Positions 42,532 to 52,219 of a DNA stretch of 64,000 nt are shown here, one piece after another. Source of the stretch: Catalinimonas alkaloidigena. Its GTDB lineage: Bacteria > Bacteroidota > Bacteroidia > Cytophagales > Flexibacteraceae. Position numbers and translations under genes: made by a program. The notes below the pieces were generated by a model. The model searched no databases. It saw only the letters and a program-made list of their open reading frames with translations, and had not been told where the DNA came from. The stretch is from NCBI RefSeq assembly GCF_900100765.1, contig NZ_FNFO01000009.1:248001-312000 (forward strand). The letters run 5' to 3'. How positions within the stretch are numbered: position 1 is the stretch's first letter; the number at the start of each line of letters is the position of its first letter.

Positions 42532-44346
42532 TTAATTCTGGTTGGTTCCGCGGTTGACCCACTGTTGCAAGAGCGAGCGCTGCTGTTCAGAGATGTTGTC
42601 GACCGGCTCGAAGGTGTACGAACTCTGCGGATTGGCCACTAACGTTACCGGCAGCTCCACCAGTCGGTTGTGGCGCGAAACCGTCAGCGTCACTTCGTCG
42701 CCCGGCTGGTACAGACCAATCAGGTCGTTGAGGTTGTTATTGGAAACGGTCCATTCGTTTACGGCCAGAATCACGTCCTCGGTATTCAAGCCGCCCTGCC
42801 AGGCGGGGCTGTCACGATACACAAAGCGCACTTTGCCTTCGCTGTTAAGACTGGCGCCCAGCCATGCTTCTTCGTTGCCCTGATTGCGATCTTTCAGTTT
42901 CAGCCCCACGTAGGCAAAATAATCGTCGTACTCAGGCACTTGCGTGCCGAAAACGTACTGCGAAAAGAACGCACTGAGGTCTTTTCCGGCCGTTTCGCTG
43001 ATCGCACGCATAAACTCTTCGTCGGTATAGCCCCGGCCCAGTTGCTTGTAATACCGGTTGTAAAGCGTCTGCATGGCATCGTCGAGCGTCTTCTGGCCAT
43101 TAGTTTCGTGCAGAATGGTCAGGTCCAGAAGCATGGCCATCACGGCCCCTTGTGTGTAGTAAGTAACCTGCGAATTCTGCGAGTTCTCGTCGGGGCGGTA
43201 GGCTTTGATCCAGGCATCGAAACTGGCTTCGGCGAGTGACTGCACGTTCCGGCCCGGCCGGTTCTCTACCGAATTGATGTTGCCGGCGAGGGTGCCCAGC
43301 CATTGGTCGGCCGACGTGAAACCGGCCCGGTGGACCAGGTAGTCGTCATAATAGGCCGTGAACCCTTCTGCTACCCACAGCATGTGCGTATAATTTTCTT
43401 CGTCGTAATTAAAAGGCCCCAGCGCGCGTGGCCGCAGGCGTTTTACGTTCCAGAGATGGAAATATTCGTGTGAAATCAGGCCCAGAAAACCCCGGTAGCG
43501 CCCATCGTCCTGAAACGTCGCCGGTGTGGTCTGGCAGGTTGTGGAATTCAGGTGCTCCAGCCCGCCGCCACCGCCCGGAAACGCATGGATGATGAACGTA
43601 TACCGGTCGCAGGGGTGCTCGCCGAAGACGTCCTTCGCCCGTTCCACGATTTTGGCCATGTCGGTTTTTAGTTGCGTGGAGTCGAATGCTACGCTGCCCT
43701 GACTCCCTACGCCCCAGATCGCCACTTCGTGCGGCACCCCGGCCGCGGTGAAGCGAAAGGTTTCGTGCGTACCGATTTCCAGCGGAGAGTCGACCAGAAT
43801 GTCGTAGTTCGGAACGCGGTACACAAATGGCTCGTTGCCCGTCTGCAACAGGCTGGTCGAGACGCGGTTCCAGCCCTCGTACGGCTCGACCGTCAGCGTA
43901 GAAGCCAGCGCCTGTTGTTCGGCCGGATAGAGGAAGGCCGACGCACCGTTGATGTAGCCGTGCGAAGCATCGACGTGGCTCGTACGCACCGTCAGTTCGT
44001 TGGCGTATACGTCGTACCGCACCCGGATTTGTGCCGCGCGATTGCTGTAAATCCGCCACGTATTTTTGTTGATTTTCTCCCAGCGCAAGTCCTGGTTGTT
44101 CCCATCCTTTGCCGTGAAGCCCTCCACATGGCGGGCATATTCGCGCACCAGGTACGAGCCTGGCGTCCAGACCGGTATTTTCAGGTCCACGAACTTTTGG
44201 CGGAATCCGTCCAGATCCATTTCCACGACGAAGTAGTGAGCCTGCGGCGCTTCAAATTTCAGACGATAGGCCAGGGATGGGGCGGCCTGCGCGGCGCAAA
44301 AACAGAAGAAACAGAAGAAAAAAGTGAGTGTACGGAAGTGATGCAT
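42532..44346 (-). CDS. M61-family metallopeptidase with PDZ domain
   Basis: A 604-residue exported peptidase from the ATG at 44346 (MHHFRTLTFFFCFFCFCAAQA leader). The N-terminal beta domain (about 25-180) precedes the zinc site HEYFHLWNVKRLRP at about residue 292 with a third ligand Glu in WVAEGFTAYYDDYL. The C-terminal PDZ is at about 505-585 (GGLNTEDVILAVNEW). M61 enzymes are glycyl-type aminopeptidases, periplasmic or surface-located in Bacteroidota. It is convergent with the antiporter gene, 11 bp gap. The longer in-frame start at 44361 adds five residues only. Confidence 0.92.
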   Translation of the reverse strand: MHHFRTLTFFFCFFCFCAAQAAPSLAYRLKFEAPQAHYFVVEMDLDGFRQKFVDLKIPVWTPGSYLVREYARHVEGFTAKDGNNQDLRWEKINKNTWRIYSNRAAQIRVRYDVYANELTVRTSHVDASHGYINGASAFLYPAEQQALASTLTVEPYEGWNRVSTSLLQTGNEPFVYRVPNYDILVDSPLEIGTHETFRFTAAGVPHEVAIWGVGSQGSVAFDSTQLKTDMAKIVERAKDVFGEHPCDRYTFIIHAFPGGGGGLEHLNSTTCQTTPATFQDDGRYRGFLGLISHEYFHLWNVKRLRPRALGPFNYDEENYTHMLWVAEGFTAYYDDYLVHRAGFTSADQWLGTLAGNINSVENRPGRNVQSLAEASFDAWIKAYRPDENSQNSQVTYYTQGAVMAMLLDLTILHETNGQKTLDDAMQTLYNRYYKQLGRGYTDEEFMRAISETAGKDLSAFFSQYVFGTQVPEYDDYFAYVGLKLKDRNQGNEEAWLGASLNSEGKVRFVYRDSPAWQGGLNTEDVILAVNEWTVSNNNLNDLIGLYQPGDEVTLTVSRHNRLVELPVTLVANPQSSYTFEPVDNISEQQRSLLQQWVNRGTNQN

Positions 44347-44512
44347 GCAAAAAGGAGACAAATGATAGCAAGTTTAGCCAAAGCGGGCCATTTGCGAATG
44401 ATTTTTGCTTGATTTACGTCTCTATTTCCCGGAGATTATTTTTTGATGAACGGACCTTCGTTTTTTGCGTATTCATCGTCTTAACTACTAACGCGCTCAG
44501 CCCAAGTTTTTT

Positions 44513-46585
44513 ATGAACCGACTTGCCCAGGAAACCAGCCCCTATTTACAGCAACACGCCCACAACCCGGTGGATTGGTATCCGTGGGGCGAAGAAGCCC
44601 TGGAGACCGCCCGGCGTGAAGACAAGCTCATTTTGCTGAGCATCGGCTATTCGGCGTGCCACTGGTGCCACGTGATGGAGCGAGAATCGTTTGAAAACGA
44701 GGCCATTGCGCGCTTGATGAACGAAAAATTTGTGTGCATCAAGGTGGACCGCGAAGAGCGCCCCGACGTAGATCAGGTCTACATGGAAGCGGTACAGACG
44801 ATGGACATCCAGGGCGGCTGGCCGCTGAATGTGTTCCTGTTGCCTGACCAGCGTCCTTTTTACGGCTGTACGTACTACCCACCGGCGCAGTGGGGGCGGT
44901 TGTTACAACAGGTGGCCGGCGCGTTTCAGACGCAACGCACCGAGTTGGAGCGCTCGGCGGCGCAACTCACGGACGTTTTGCAACGCTCCGACCTGGAAAA
45001 GTACGGCGTAACGCCGGCCGAAGAGCGTTTTACGGCCGAGTGGCTGGAGGGCAGTTTCCAGACGCTGGTCCGGCAGTTCGACACGAAGCGGGGCGGTACA
45101 CAGGGCGCGCCCAAATTTCCGATGCCGTCCATCTACCAGTTTCTGTTGCGCTACCACTACCTGACCGGGGCACAGGAAGCGCTCGACCACGTTGTGCTGA
45201 CGCTGCGGGAGATGGCCTACGGCGGCATTTACGATCAGCTGGGCGGCGGCTTTGCGCGCTACTCGGTCGATGCCCGGTGGTTTGCGCCGCACTTCGAAAA
45301 GATGCTCTACGACAATGGACAGCTCGTCAGCCTCTACGCCGACGCGTTTCTGGTGACCGGCGACCCGACTTTCCGCCAGGTGGTAGAAGCGACCATTGCG
45401 TTTGTGCAACGCGAACTGACCAGTCCTGAAGGTGGGTTTTATGCCGCCCTGGACGCTGATAGCGAGGGAGAAGAAGGAAAGTTCTACGTCTGGACCTGGG
45501 AGGAACTGGAGCTGGCGTTGGGCGACGACTTGCCGTTGTTTGCAAACTTTTACCACGCCACGCCGGACGGAAACTGGGAGCACGGCTACAACATTTTGTT
45601 CCGCGATCAGACCGCTGATGCGTTTGCCAGTGCAAACGGACTCGACCCGCACTCCTGGGCTGCGCAACTGGCGCAGCACGAGGAAAAATTACGAACCTTA
45701 CGGGCGAAACGCCCCCGTCCGGGGCTGGATACTAAACTTCTGGCTGGTTGGAACGGCCTGATGCTAAAGGGATTGGTGGATGCGTATCGGGTCTTCAGGA
45801 CGGACGCATTTTTGCAACTCGCGTTACGAAACGCCCGCTTTCTGCAAACTCACCTGACCGAAGGCCCCCGGCTGTACCGAAGTTACCAGCCCGGCCGCGC
45901 CATGCACGAAGGATATCTGGAAGATTATGCCGCTGTTATTCAGGCGTATGTGGCCCTGTATCAGGTCACGTTCGACGATGTGTGGTTACAGGCGGCCCGG
46001 CAACACACACAATATGTAATTGAACATTTTTACGACCCGGACGACGGTTTTTTCTTCTTCTCATCGCGGCAGGCCGAAGCCCTCATTGCCCCCCGGAAAG
46101 AACTGTTCGACAACGTCATTCCGGCCTCGAATTCGCTCATGGCGCGCAATCTGTACGACCTCAGTTTTCTGTTGGACGAACCTGAGTTTCGTACCATCGT
46201 GCGGCGGCAGGTAGCGCACCTAGTGCCACTGTTGGAACGCGACCTGCGGTACCTGTCCAATTGGGCGAGTTTGTACACAAGCCTGGCTTCTCCTACCGCC
46301 GAGGTGGCGGTTGTGGGGCCGGAAGCGTTGCAGAAAAGCGCCGCCCTGGAGCGTCGCTACCATCCCAACAAAGTCGTGGCGGGTCGTGTCTCCGGAAACG
46401 GGTCCGACGTTGAAATGTCGGAAAATTCGTCGGGCTACTCGACCGCAACCTGGCCTTTGTTGCAAAACCGTACGGCCGTCGGGGGCGAGACTACCTTCTA
46501 TGTCTGCTATAACCAGACATGCCAGTTGCCCGTGCAGAACGTAGAAGAGGCTTGGCGACAGATTTATGATTATTCCGGGAAGTAA
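44513..46585 (+). CDS. YyaL-type protein: N-terminal thioredoxin-fold (DUF255) plus glycosidase-like barrel
   Basis: A 690-residue protein. Residues 1-165 form the DUF255 thioredoxin-like domain with the signature [25 protein letters not shown] and a CxxC in [13 protein letters not shown], then [15 protein letters not shown]. Residues 180-690 are helical, an (alpha/alpha)6 barrel similar to N-acylglucosamine 2-epimerase or thio-glycosidase folds: [20 protein letters not shown] and [12 protein letters not shown] are conserved in the family (also found in spermatogenesis-associated protein 20). Substrates are unknown. No signal peptide, so cytosolic. Start codon clear. Confidence 0.92.
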   Translation: MNRLAQETSPYLQQHAHNPVDWYPWGEEALETARREDKLILLSIGYSACHWCHVMERESFENEAIARLMNEKFVCIKVDREERPDVDQVYMEAVQTMDIQGGWPLNVFLLPDQRPFYGCTYYPPAQWGRLLQQVAGAFQTQRTELERSAAQLTDVLQRSDLEKYGVTPAEERFTAEWLEGSFQTLVRQFDTKRGGTQGAPKFPMPSIYQFLLRYHYLTGAQEALDHVVLTLREMAYGGIYDQLGGGFARYSVDARWFAPHFEKMLYDNGQLVSLYADAFLVTGDPTFRQVVEATIAFVQRELTSPEGGFYAALDADSEGEEGKFYVWTWEELELALGDDLPLFANFYHATPDGNWEHGYNILFRDQTADAFASANGLDPHSWAAQLAQHEEKLRTLRAKRPRPGLDTKLLAGWNGLMLKGLVDAYRVFRTDAFLQLALRNARFLQTHLTEGPRLYRSYQPGRAMHEGYLEDYAAVIQAYVALYQVTFDDVWLQAARQHTQYVIEHFYDPDDGFFFFSSRQAEALIAPRKELFDNVIPASNSLMARNLYDLSFLLDEPEFRTIVRRQVAHLVPLLERDLRYLSNWASLYTSLASPTAEVAVVGPEALQKSAALERRYHPNKVVAGRVSGNGSDVEMSENSSGYSTATWPLLQNRTAVGGETTFYVCYNQTCQLPVQNVEEAWRQIYDYSGK

Positions 46586-46667
46586 GAGTGTGTTCTTAAC
46601 AACTTTCAGAGGATAAGGCACTGTGGCATTGGCAGTACCGTTTGATTGATTATTTTTATATCCTTAT

Positions 46668-49600
46668 ATGGTGTGTCGAGACAACATGCGGGGGAAATTG
46701 AATGTTTGCCTGAAAGCACAGATCGCCTTGGCCGTGCTTTGGTGGGCTGTCACCCTGCAGGGAAACACCGCTTTTGCGCAGTTGCCGGCCGCCGTACAAC
46801 AGCCTCACGTCCGCTTTGAATCCATCTCGATCGAACAGGGCCTTTCGCAAAGCTCCGTGCAGGCCGTGGTGCAGGATCAGCGCGGCTTCTTGTGGATCGG
46901 TACGAAAGATGGGTTGAACCGCTACGACGGCTACGCCTTCGAAGTGTTTCGTTCGGTCCGGGGCGATTCCTTCTCGCTCTCCAGTAGTCGCATTGAAGCG
47001 CTTCTGGTCGATCAGGACGGCGACATTTGGGTGGGTACCAACGATGGCCTGAACGTATTCAGTTACCGGTCGCGGGGATTCAAGCGTTTCTACTACCAGC
47101 CGAACAATTCCAACAGCCTGAGTAATAACTCGATCACTTCCCTGTTTCAGGATAAATCAGGCGTGATCTGGATCGGCACGCAGAAGGGACTCAACAGCTA
47201 CAACAAGAAAACCGGGGCGTTTTCGCGCTACCTGGCCGCCAAGGATAATCCGACCACGATCAGCCACGATTACGTCTACACGATCTACGAAGACAAGCTA
47301 CAGCAACTCTGGGTGGGCACGCGTGGGGGGCTGAACCGGATGAACCGCGATACCAAAACGTTCGTCAATTACGCGCGCGTTTCGGACGCGACGACTTCGC
47401 CGGTACTGACGCTCAGCTTTAACGAAGTCTTCTGCCTTGTGGGCGACGACAACGGGACGCTCTGGGTGGGCACAGGCAGTGGCCTGTACAAATTCGACCG
47501 TGCCACGGAACTGTTCCAGAATGCGGAAAATACGCTGATGGCGACGGGTAACCTGATTCAAAAGCAGGTGAATGCCTTGTGCCGCAGCACCGAAGGCAAC
47601 CTGTGGATCGGTACCGAAAACGAAGGGCTGAAGTATTACAACGTGAAGACCGGAGAGTTTACCATCTACCGGCACGACGTGGGCGATCCCGAAAGCCTGG
47701 GACGTAACCAGGTCAGTTGCCTATTGGTGGCGCGTTCCGGCATTCTGTGGGTGGGGCTGCAGGGCGCCGGCCTGAACAAGTACGATCCTCAGATCCAGCA
47801 GTTTGTCACCATCCGCAGCAGCCCCCGACCCGACGCGCTGAGTAGCAACTACGTTACGGCCATCTACGACGAGGAAAACGGCCCGATGTGGATCGGCACG
47901 AGCGAAGGGCTGAACATGTACGACAAAACCACGGGTAAGTTCAAGCTCTTCCGGCATAATCCGGCCGATCAGCTTACTCTGGGTGACGACAACGTGTATT
48001 GCATCCTGCGGGCCAGCGACAGCACCCTGTGGGTGGGCACCGACCGTGGCGTCAGCCGCCTGAATCCGGACGGTTCGTTTTCCAACCTCAACCTTCCCGC
48101 GCTGGCACCCAACGGCAACCAGGTGCGGACCTTGTGCGAGGGTGAGAAAGGCGTGTTGTGGATCGGGACGTATGCCGGGGGCATGAGCAAGTTCAACATC
48201 GCCGACTTTGCTACGGCGTCGTTCGATACCGTTTACCGCGCTTCGCTGCTGCCCGATGCCAACGCCATTCAGAGCAACCGGATTTATAAAATTCTACTTG
48301 ACCCTGCCGACAGCACCCTCTGGATCGGCACGCAAAGCGGATTGACTCATTTCAACCCCCGCACCAATGTGTTCAAGAATTACGTGCACGATCCGCAAAA
48401 TTCGCTCAGTGGACCCGATGCGGTGTACAGCGTGTGCCGGGATCTGAAGGGCGACATCTGGATGACTTCGTACGGAACGGGCATTTGCCGTTTCGATCGG
48501 AAAGAAGAAAAATTCTACTATTTCACGGCGAAAGAGGGGCTAATCAATCAGGGTACGTACTGCATTCTGGCCGACCGCGACAGTTCCATTTGGGTAAGCC
48601 ACAACCAGGGCCTTTCGCAGTTGAGTTCGAACGGGACCTTCCATAATTACGACGTGGCCGATGGCCTGCAAAGCAACGAATTCAATACCGGTGCCTGCTT
48701 CCAGAATGCCAAGGGCCAGTTGTTTTTTGGCGGCATCAAAGGGTTGAACATCTTCGATCCGTCTAAAATTCAGCGCAATATGTACATCCCGCCGGTGGTG
48801 CTGACGGCCTTCAAAAAATTCGACCGCAAGGTGGAGTTCGATCGGGATATCTCCGAGATGGAGGCGATCGAGCTGAAGCATACCGACAACTACATCGCGT
48901 TCGAGTTTGCGGCGCTCAACTTTACAAGTCCGGAAAAGAACCGTTACGCCTACAAGCTGGAGCCTTTTGACGAAGACTGGATTTACTCGGACGACCGTCG
49001 TTACGCTAGCTACACCAACCTCGACCCAGGCAAATACACGTTTCGGGTAAAAGCCTCGAACAACGATAACTTCTGGAACGAAGTAGGAGCGACCATGCAG
49101 CTTGTCATTCCGCCGCCTTTTTACCGGACAGGTTGGTTCCGGGGCCTCACGCTCTCCGGGCTGGTCGTCATGGTCATTTTGGGCTACGGCGTGCGCATCC
49201 AACGGATTCAGGCCCAGAAGCGCAAACTGGAAGGGCTGGTCGAAGCGCGCACCCGCGAATTGCACCTCAAGAACCAGCAGGTGCTGGAACAGAGTGCGCA
49301 GATCAAACGGGAGAAGCAACGTACCGACCAGATCAACGAAGAACTGGCGATGACGGTCGAAGAGGTGAAGCAGAAAAACCTCGAAATCGAGGACAAAAAC
49401 AATAAGATTCTGGACAGTATCTACTACGCGCAGCGTATCCAGCGGTCCATTCTGCCAGCGCGCCAGCGGTTGTCGTCGCACTTTCCCGAGTCGTTCGTGT
49501 TTTTCAAACCCAAAGACATCGTCAGCGGGGACTTTTACTGGTTTACGGAGAAGAACGATCACCTCTTGGTGGCAGCTATCGACTGTACCGGACACGGCGT

Positions 49601-50240
49601 TCCGGGCGCGTTTATGTCGCTGATCGGCTATTCCCAGCTTAACAAAATCGTTGATGAGATGGGCATCGTGGAGCCCACGGAGATTCTGAAGCGACTCGAC
49701 GAAGCTGTGCTGAACGTCCTGCAACAGAACGGTCGCCAGGCCCGTGACGGGATGGACGTTGCGTTGTGTAGCTTCCATCGGCCTTCGGGCAAGCTGCGTT
49801 TCGCGGGGGCGCATCGCCCGTTGTGGATCGTACGCGACGGCGAGCTGATCGAAATCGCGGCTGATCGCTGCGGCGTCGGCATCGGGCAACTGGCCCTCAA
49901 CTCTCCCAAACAGTTTACGCCCTATGAGATCGATCTCGAAAAAGGGGACATGATCTACCTGTTCTCGGATGGATTTACGGATCAGTTCGGGGGGGGCAGC
50001 GACCGGAAGTACATGGTGAAACGGTTCAAGAAGTTTCTGAGCTCATTGGCACACCTGCCGGCCGATGCGCAGTACCATGCCCTGGGCGAAGAGTTCAGAA
50101 GCTGGATGGGAGGCTCGCCTCAAATCGACGATGTGCTCGTTATCGGCATGCGTATGACCGAGCCGGGCCTTAAGATCACCCCCCTGCAGCATAAAGCGCT
50201 CTCCGGGATGAAACGAGAAGTGCCTTTGCGGCGTCTGTAG
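46668..50240 (+). CDS. Two-component-type propeller sensor with SpoIIE-like phosphatase output
   Basis: A 1190-residue membrane protein. Leader about 1-38; propeller repeats about 60-705 (Reg_prop blades such as GFLWIGTKDGLNRYDGYAF and GDIWVGTNDGLNVF); Y_Y_Y domain about 757-800; one transmembrane helix about 821-842; coiled coil 845-915; SpoIIE/PP2C phosphatase 925-1165 with VSGDFYWF, IDCTGHGVPGAFMSLIGY, LRFAGAHRPLWIV and YLFSDGFTDQFGG. All acidic metal ligands are visible. This couples a periplasmic propeller sensor to a cytosolic serine phosphatase, in place of the usual histidine kinase. No anti-sigma factor, STAS antagonist or switch kinase lies next to it. An internal start at 46686 (MRGKLNVC) is possible. 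Confidence 0.9.
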   Translation: MVCRDNMRGKLNVCLKAQIALAVLWWAVTLQGNTAFAQLPAAVQQPHVRFESISIEQGLSQSSVQAVVQDQRGFLWIGTKDGLNRYDGYAFEVFRSVRGDSFSLSSSRIEALLVDQDGDIWVGTNDGLNVFSYRSRGFKRFYYQPNNSNSLSNNSITSLFQDKSGVIWIGTQKGLNSYNKKTGAFSRYLAAKDNPTTISHDYVYTIYEDKLQQLWVGTRGGLNRMNRDTKTFVNYARVSDATTSPVLTLSFNEVFCLVGDDNGTLWVGTGSGLYKFDRATELFQNAENTLMATGNLIQKQVNALCRSTEGNLWIGTENEGLKYYNVKTGEFTIYRHDVGDPESLGRNQVSCLLVARSGILWVGLQGAGLNKYDPQIQQFVTIRSSPRPDALSSNYVTAIYDEENGPMWIGTSEGLNMYDKTTGKFKLFRHNPADQLTLGDDNVYCILRASDSTLWVGTDRGVSRLNPDGSFSNLNLPALAPNGNQVRTLCEGEKGVLWIGTYAGGMSKFNIADFATASFDTVYRASLLPDANAIQSNRIYKILLDPADSTLWIGTQSGLTHFNPRTNVFKNYVHDPQNSLSGPDAVYSVCRDLKGDIWMTSYGTGICRFDRKEEKFYYFTAKEGLINQGTYCILADRDSSIWVSHNQGLSQLSSNGTFHNYDVADGLQSNEFNTGACFQNAKGQLFFGGIKGLNIFDPSKIQRNMYIPPVVLTAFKKFDRKVEFDRDISEMEAIELKHTDNYIAFEFAALNFTSPEKNRYAYKLEPFDEDWIYSDDRRYASYTNLDPGKYTFRVKASNNDNFWNEVGATMQLVIPPPFYRTGWFRGLTLSGLVVMVILGYGVRIQRIQAQKRKLEGLVEARTRELHLKNQQVLEQSAQIKREKQRTDQINEELAMTVEEVKQKNLEIEDKNNKILDSIYYAQRIQRSILPARQRLSSHFPESFVFFKPKDIVSGDFYWFTEKNDHLLVAAIDCTGHGVPGAFMSLIGYSQLNKIVDEMGIVEPTEILKRLDEAVLNVLQQNGRQARDGMDVALCSFHRPSGKLRFAGAHRPLWIVRDGELIEIAADRCGVGIGQLALNSPKQFTPYEIDLEKGDMIYLFSDGFTDQFGGGSDRKYMVKRFKKFLSSLAHLPADAQYHALGEEFRSWMGGSPQIDDVLVIGMRMTEPGLKITPLQHKALSGMKREVPLRRL

Positions 50241-50280
50241 CGCTACTGGCCGTGCGTGGGCCGCAATCCTAACGTTTGCA

Positions 50281-50311
50281 TTGATAAAGCAAAAAATAAC
50301 TTCTATTTTTG
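50281..50311 (+). promoter_or_regulatory. prs: Bacteroidota-type promoter of prs
   Basis: TTG (50281-50283), a 20-bp spacer and TATTTTTG (50304-50311) match the Bacteroidota consensus TTG-N19-21-TAnnTTTG. It lies 82 bp before the prs ATG and directly after the end of the sensor gene. Confidence 0.6.
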
Positions 50312-50393
50312 CGGCTCCTTTTCTGAACCGACCACTTACTACCCAACTCCGGTGACGTACGTCAAACGCAATCATCTTTCCCAGGATCTTAAC

Positions 50394-51323
50394 ATGACCA
50401 GTCGGGTAAAAATCTTTTCAGGTACCAGCTCGCTGTACTTGGCCGAGAAGATGGCCGCCTGTTACGGTAAGCCCCTGGGTGCTGTAGATGTCCAAAAGTT
50501 TAACGATGGTGAAATGTCTCCTTATTATAAGGAGTCGATCCGAGGCGACGAAGTGTACCTGGTACAATCGACGTTTCCTCCGGCCGACAACCTGATGGAG
50601 CTTTTGCTGCTGATCGACGCGGCCCGGCGTGCGTCGGCGGCGTACGTGACGGTGGTGATGCCTTATTTCGGGTACGCCCGGCAGGACCGAAAAGACAAAC
50701 CCCGGGTGGCCATTGCCGCCAAGCTGGTGGCCAACCTGCTGTCGGCAGCCGGCGCGGACCGTCTTATGACCTGTGACCTGCACGCGGGCCAGATTCAGGG
50801 CTTTTTCGATTTTCCGGTAGATCATCTGGATGGCTCGGCTATTTTCTTCCCATGGCTGGAACAACTGCAACTGAAAGACATGATCTTCGCCGCGCCCGAC
50901 GTGGGGGGGGTAGGGCGTGCGCGCAGCTTCGCGAAACACTTTGCCGTAGACATGGTGGTGTGCGACAAGCAGCGGAAACGCGCTAACGAAGTGGCCGCCA
51001 TGCAGGTCATCGGTGATGTGGAAGGACGCGACGTGGTGTTGGTCGATGACATCGTCGATACGGCGGGGACCATTTGCCGGGCTGCTGCCCTGTTGAAAGA
51101 AAAAGGAGCCCGTTCGGTCCGGGCGGTGTGCACGCATCCGATTCTATCCGGCGATGCCTGCCAGAAAATTGAAGCGTCGGCGCTGGAAGAAATGGTGGTA
51201 ACCGATACCATTCCTCAGCGTAACTCAACGCAAAAAATAAAGGTGTTGACCGTGGCAGATCTGTTCGCAGAGGCCATCAAGCGTGTGCACGGCCACGAGT
51301 CCATCAGTTCTCTGTTTGTGTAA
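50394..51323 (+). CDS. prs: Ribose-phosphate pyrophosphokinase (PRPP synthetase)
   Basis: A 309-residue class I enzyme that makes PRPP from ribose 5-phosphate and ATP for nucleotide, His and Trp synthesis. Motifs: VDVQKFNDGEMSPYY, YFGYARQDRKDKPRVAI (ATP/regulatory flexible loop), LMTCDLHAGQIQGFF with metal His, and the PRPP loop VVLVDDIVDTAGT (about 219-231). I start at ATG 50394 because MTSRVKIFSGTSS matches the family; the open frame upstream to 50256 would run through the promoter. Followed 19 bp later by rplY, the usual Bacteroidota pairing. Confidence 0.97.
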   Translation: MTSRVKIFSGTSSLYLAEKMAACYGKPLGAVDVQKFNDGEMSPYYKESIRGDEVYLVQSTFPPADNLMELLLLIDAARRASAAYVTVVMPYFGYARQDRKDKPRVAIAAKLVANLLSAAGADRLMTCDLHAGQIQGFFDFPVDHLDGSAIFFPWLEQLQLKDMIFAAPDVGGVGRARSFAKHFAVDMVVCDKQRKRANEVAAMQVIGDVEGRDVVLVDDIVDTAGTICRAAALLKEKGARSVRAVCTHPILSGDACQKIEASALEEMVVTDTIPQRNSTQKIKVLTVADLFAEAIKRVHGHESISSLFV

Positions 51324-51342
51324 TTACTAAATTCCAATTCAT

Positions 51343-51915
51343 ATGAAAAGTGTCGAGATTATAGGGTTTAAAAGAGCAAATCTCGGAAAAGCCGAATCCA
51401 AGGCTTTACGTGCGGAAGGCAATGTACCTTGCGTGGTATACGGCGGTAAAGGAGAAGTTCACTTCTACTCGCCGATGATCCTTTTCCGCGATCTGGTGTA
51501 CACACCGAACGCTTACTTTGTAGAGCTGAACATCGAAGGTGACGTGCGTCATTGCGTGTTGCAAGACATCCAGTTCCACCCGGTAAGCGAGATTATCATG
51601 CATGCCGACTTTCTGGAGCTGAACGATAAAAAGCCTCTGAAAATGGACATTCCGGTGCGTGTAGAAGGTACTTCGCCGGGTGTGCAAAAAGGGGGTAAGC
51701 TGATGATGAAGCAGCGGAAACTTACCGTAAAGGCGCTGCCGAAAAACATGCCGGAAGAGATCACCATCGATATTTCGGACCTGGACCTTGGCAAAAGCAT
51801 CAAAGTGAGCCACATCCAAGCCGGAGATTTCGAGTTCCTGGTGTCGCCGAATTTGCCGGTTGCGTCGGTCGTAGTACCGCGTGCCCTGCGTGGCAAACAA
51901 CAGGATCAGGATTAA
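51343..51915 (+). CDS. rplY: 50S ribosomal protein L25 (Ctc form)
   Basis: A 190-residue long-form L25 with two domains. The N-terminal 5S rRNA-binding barrel starts MKSVEIIGFKRANLGKAESKALRAEGNVPCVVYGG, and the C-terminal TL5/Ctc domain includes HADFLELNDKKPLKMDIPVRVEGTSPGV. It is cotranscribed with prs, 19 bp gap. In many Bacteroidota the third gene is pth (peptidyl-tRNA hydrolase); that gene is missing here, and a terminator follows instead. Confidence 0.96.
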   Translation: MKSVEIIGFKRANLGKAESKALRAEGNVPCVVYGGKGEVHFYSPMILFRDLVYTPNAYFVELNIEGDVRHCVLQDIQFHPVSEIIMHADFLELNDKKPLKMDIPVRVEGTSPGVQKGGKLMMKQRKLTVKALPKNMPEEITIDISDLDLGKSIKVSHIQAGDFEFLVSPNLPVASVVVPRALRGKQQDQD

Positions 51916-51934
51916 TTCCAATCTACTCTGTCGC

Positions 51935-51967
51935 AAAAAATCCTGCTTCTCAGAAGCAGGATTTTTT
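51935..51967 (+). terminator. rplY: Rho-independent terminator of prs-rplY
   Basis: AAAAAATCCTGCTTCT and AGAAGCAGGATTTTTT give a near-perfect stem of about 15 bp with a tiny loop and T-tract, 20 bp past the rplY stop. The A/T flanks make it usable in both directions. Confidence 0.9.
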
Positions 51968-51987
51968 GTTTCGCCACCAGGCGTATA

Positions 51988-52131
51988 TCAATCGTATTGA
52001 AGGGAGTTGAAATGTTTGATCTTTCGTTTCCCTTTGCGTGTTTCAAACTGGGACTTGCCGACGCCACACGAGGCCATAATCAGTACAAAAGCCATTACCA
52101 GCGCCAGCAACGAGACAAACCGAATTTTCAT
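51988..52131 (-). CDS. Very small lipoprotein (47 residues)
   Basis: A 47-residue minus-strand frame from the ATG at 52131: MKIRFVSLLALVMAFVLIM, then ASC lipobox with Cys22, and a strongly basic mature tail of about 25 residues (CGVGKSQFETRKGKRKIKHF, ending NSLQYD). The signal sequence with a perfect basic-hydrophobic-Cys pattern is hard to obtain by chance, and the gene ends beside the bidirectional rplY terminator, which would serve it too. It is too short to be caught by common length filters. Function unknown. Confidence 0.6.
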   Translation of the reverse strand: MKIRFVSLLALVMAFVLIMASCGVGKSQFETRKGKRKIKHFNSLQYD

Positions 52132-52219
52132 CAGTACGTTAAGTTAGTATCCAAAGGCCAAGATAACACTAATCAGCCTCGGAGGCTTTGGCCCGTAAGA
52201 AATTGAATTACTTCGTATT

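Noticed and set aside
48540-49889. 449-codon frame opposite the SpoIIE-type sensor
   Set aside because: Antisense shadow; no signal, no domain, and it covers conserved propeller and phosphatase motifs on the other strand.
51997-52206. 69-codon plus-strand frame between rplY and thiL
   Set aside because: Low-quality product with no leader or domain; the opposite strand carries a better small lipoprotein.
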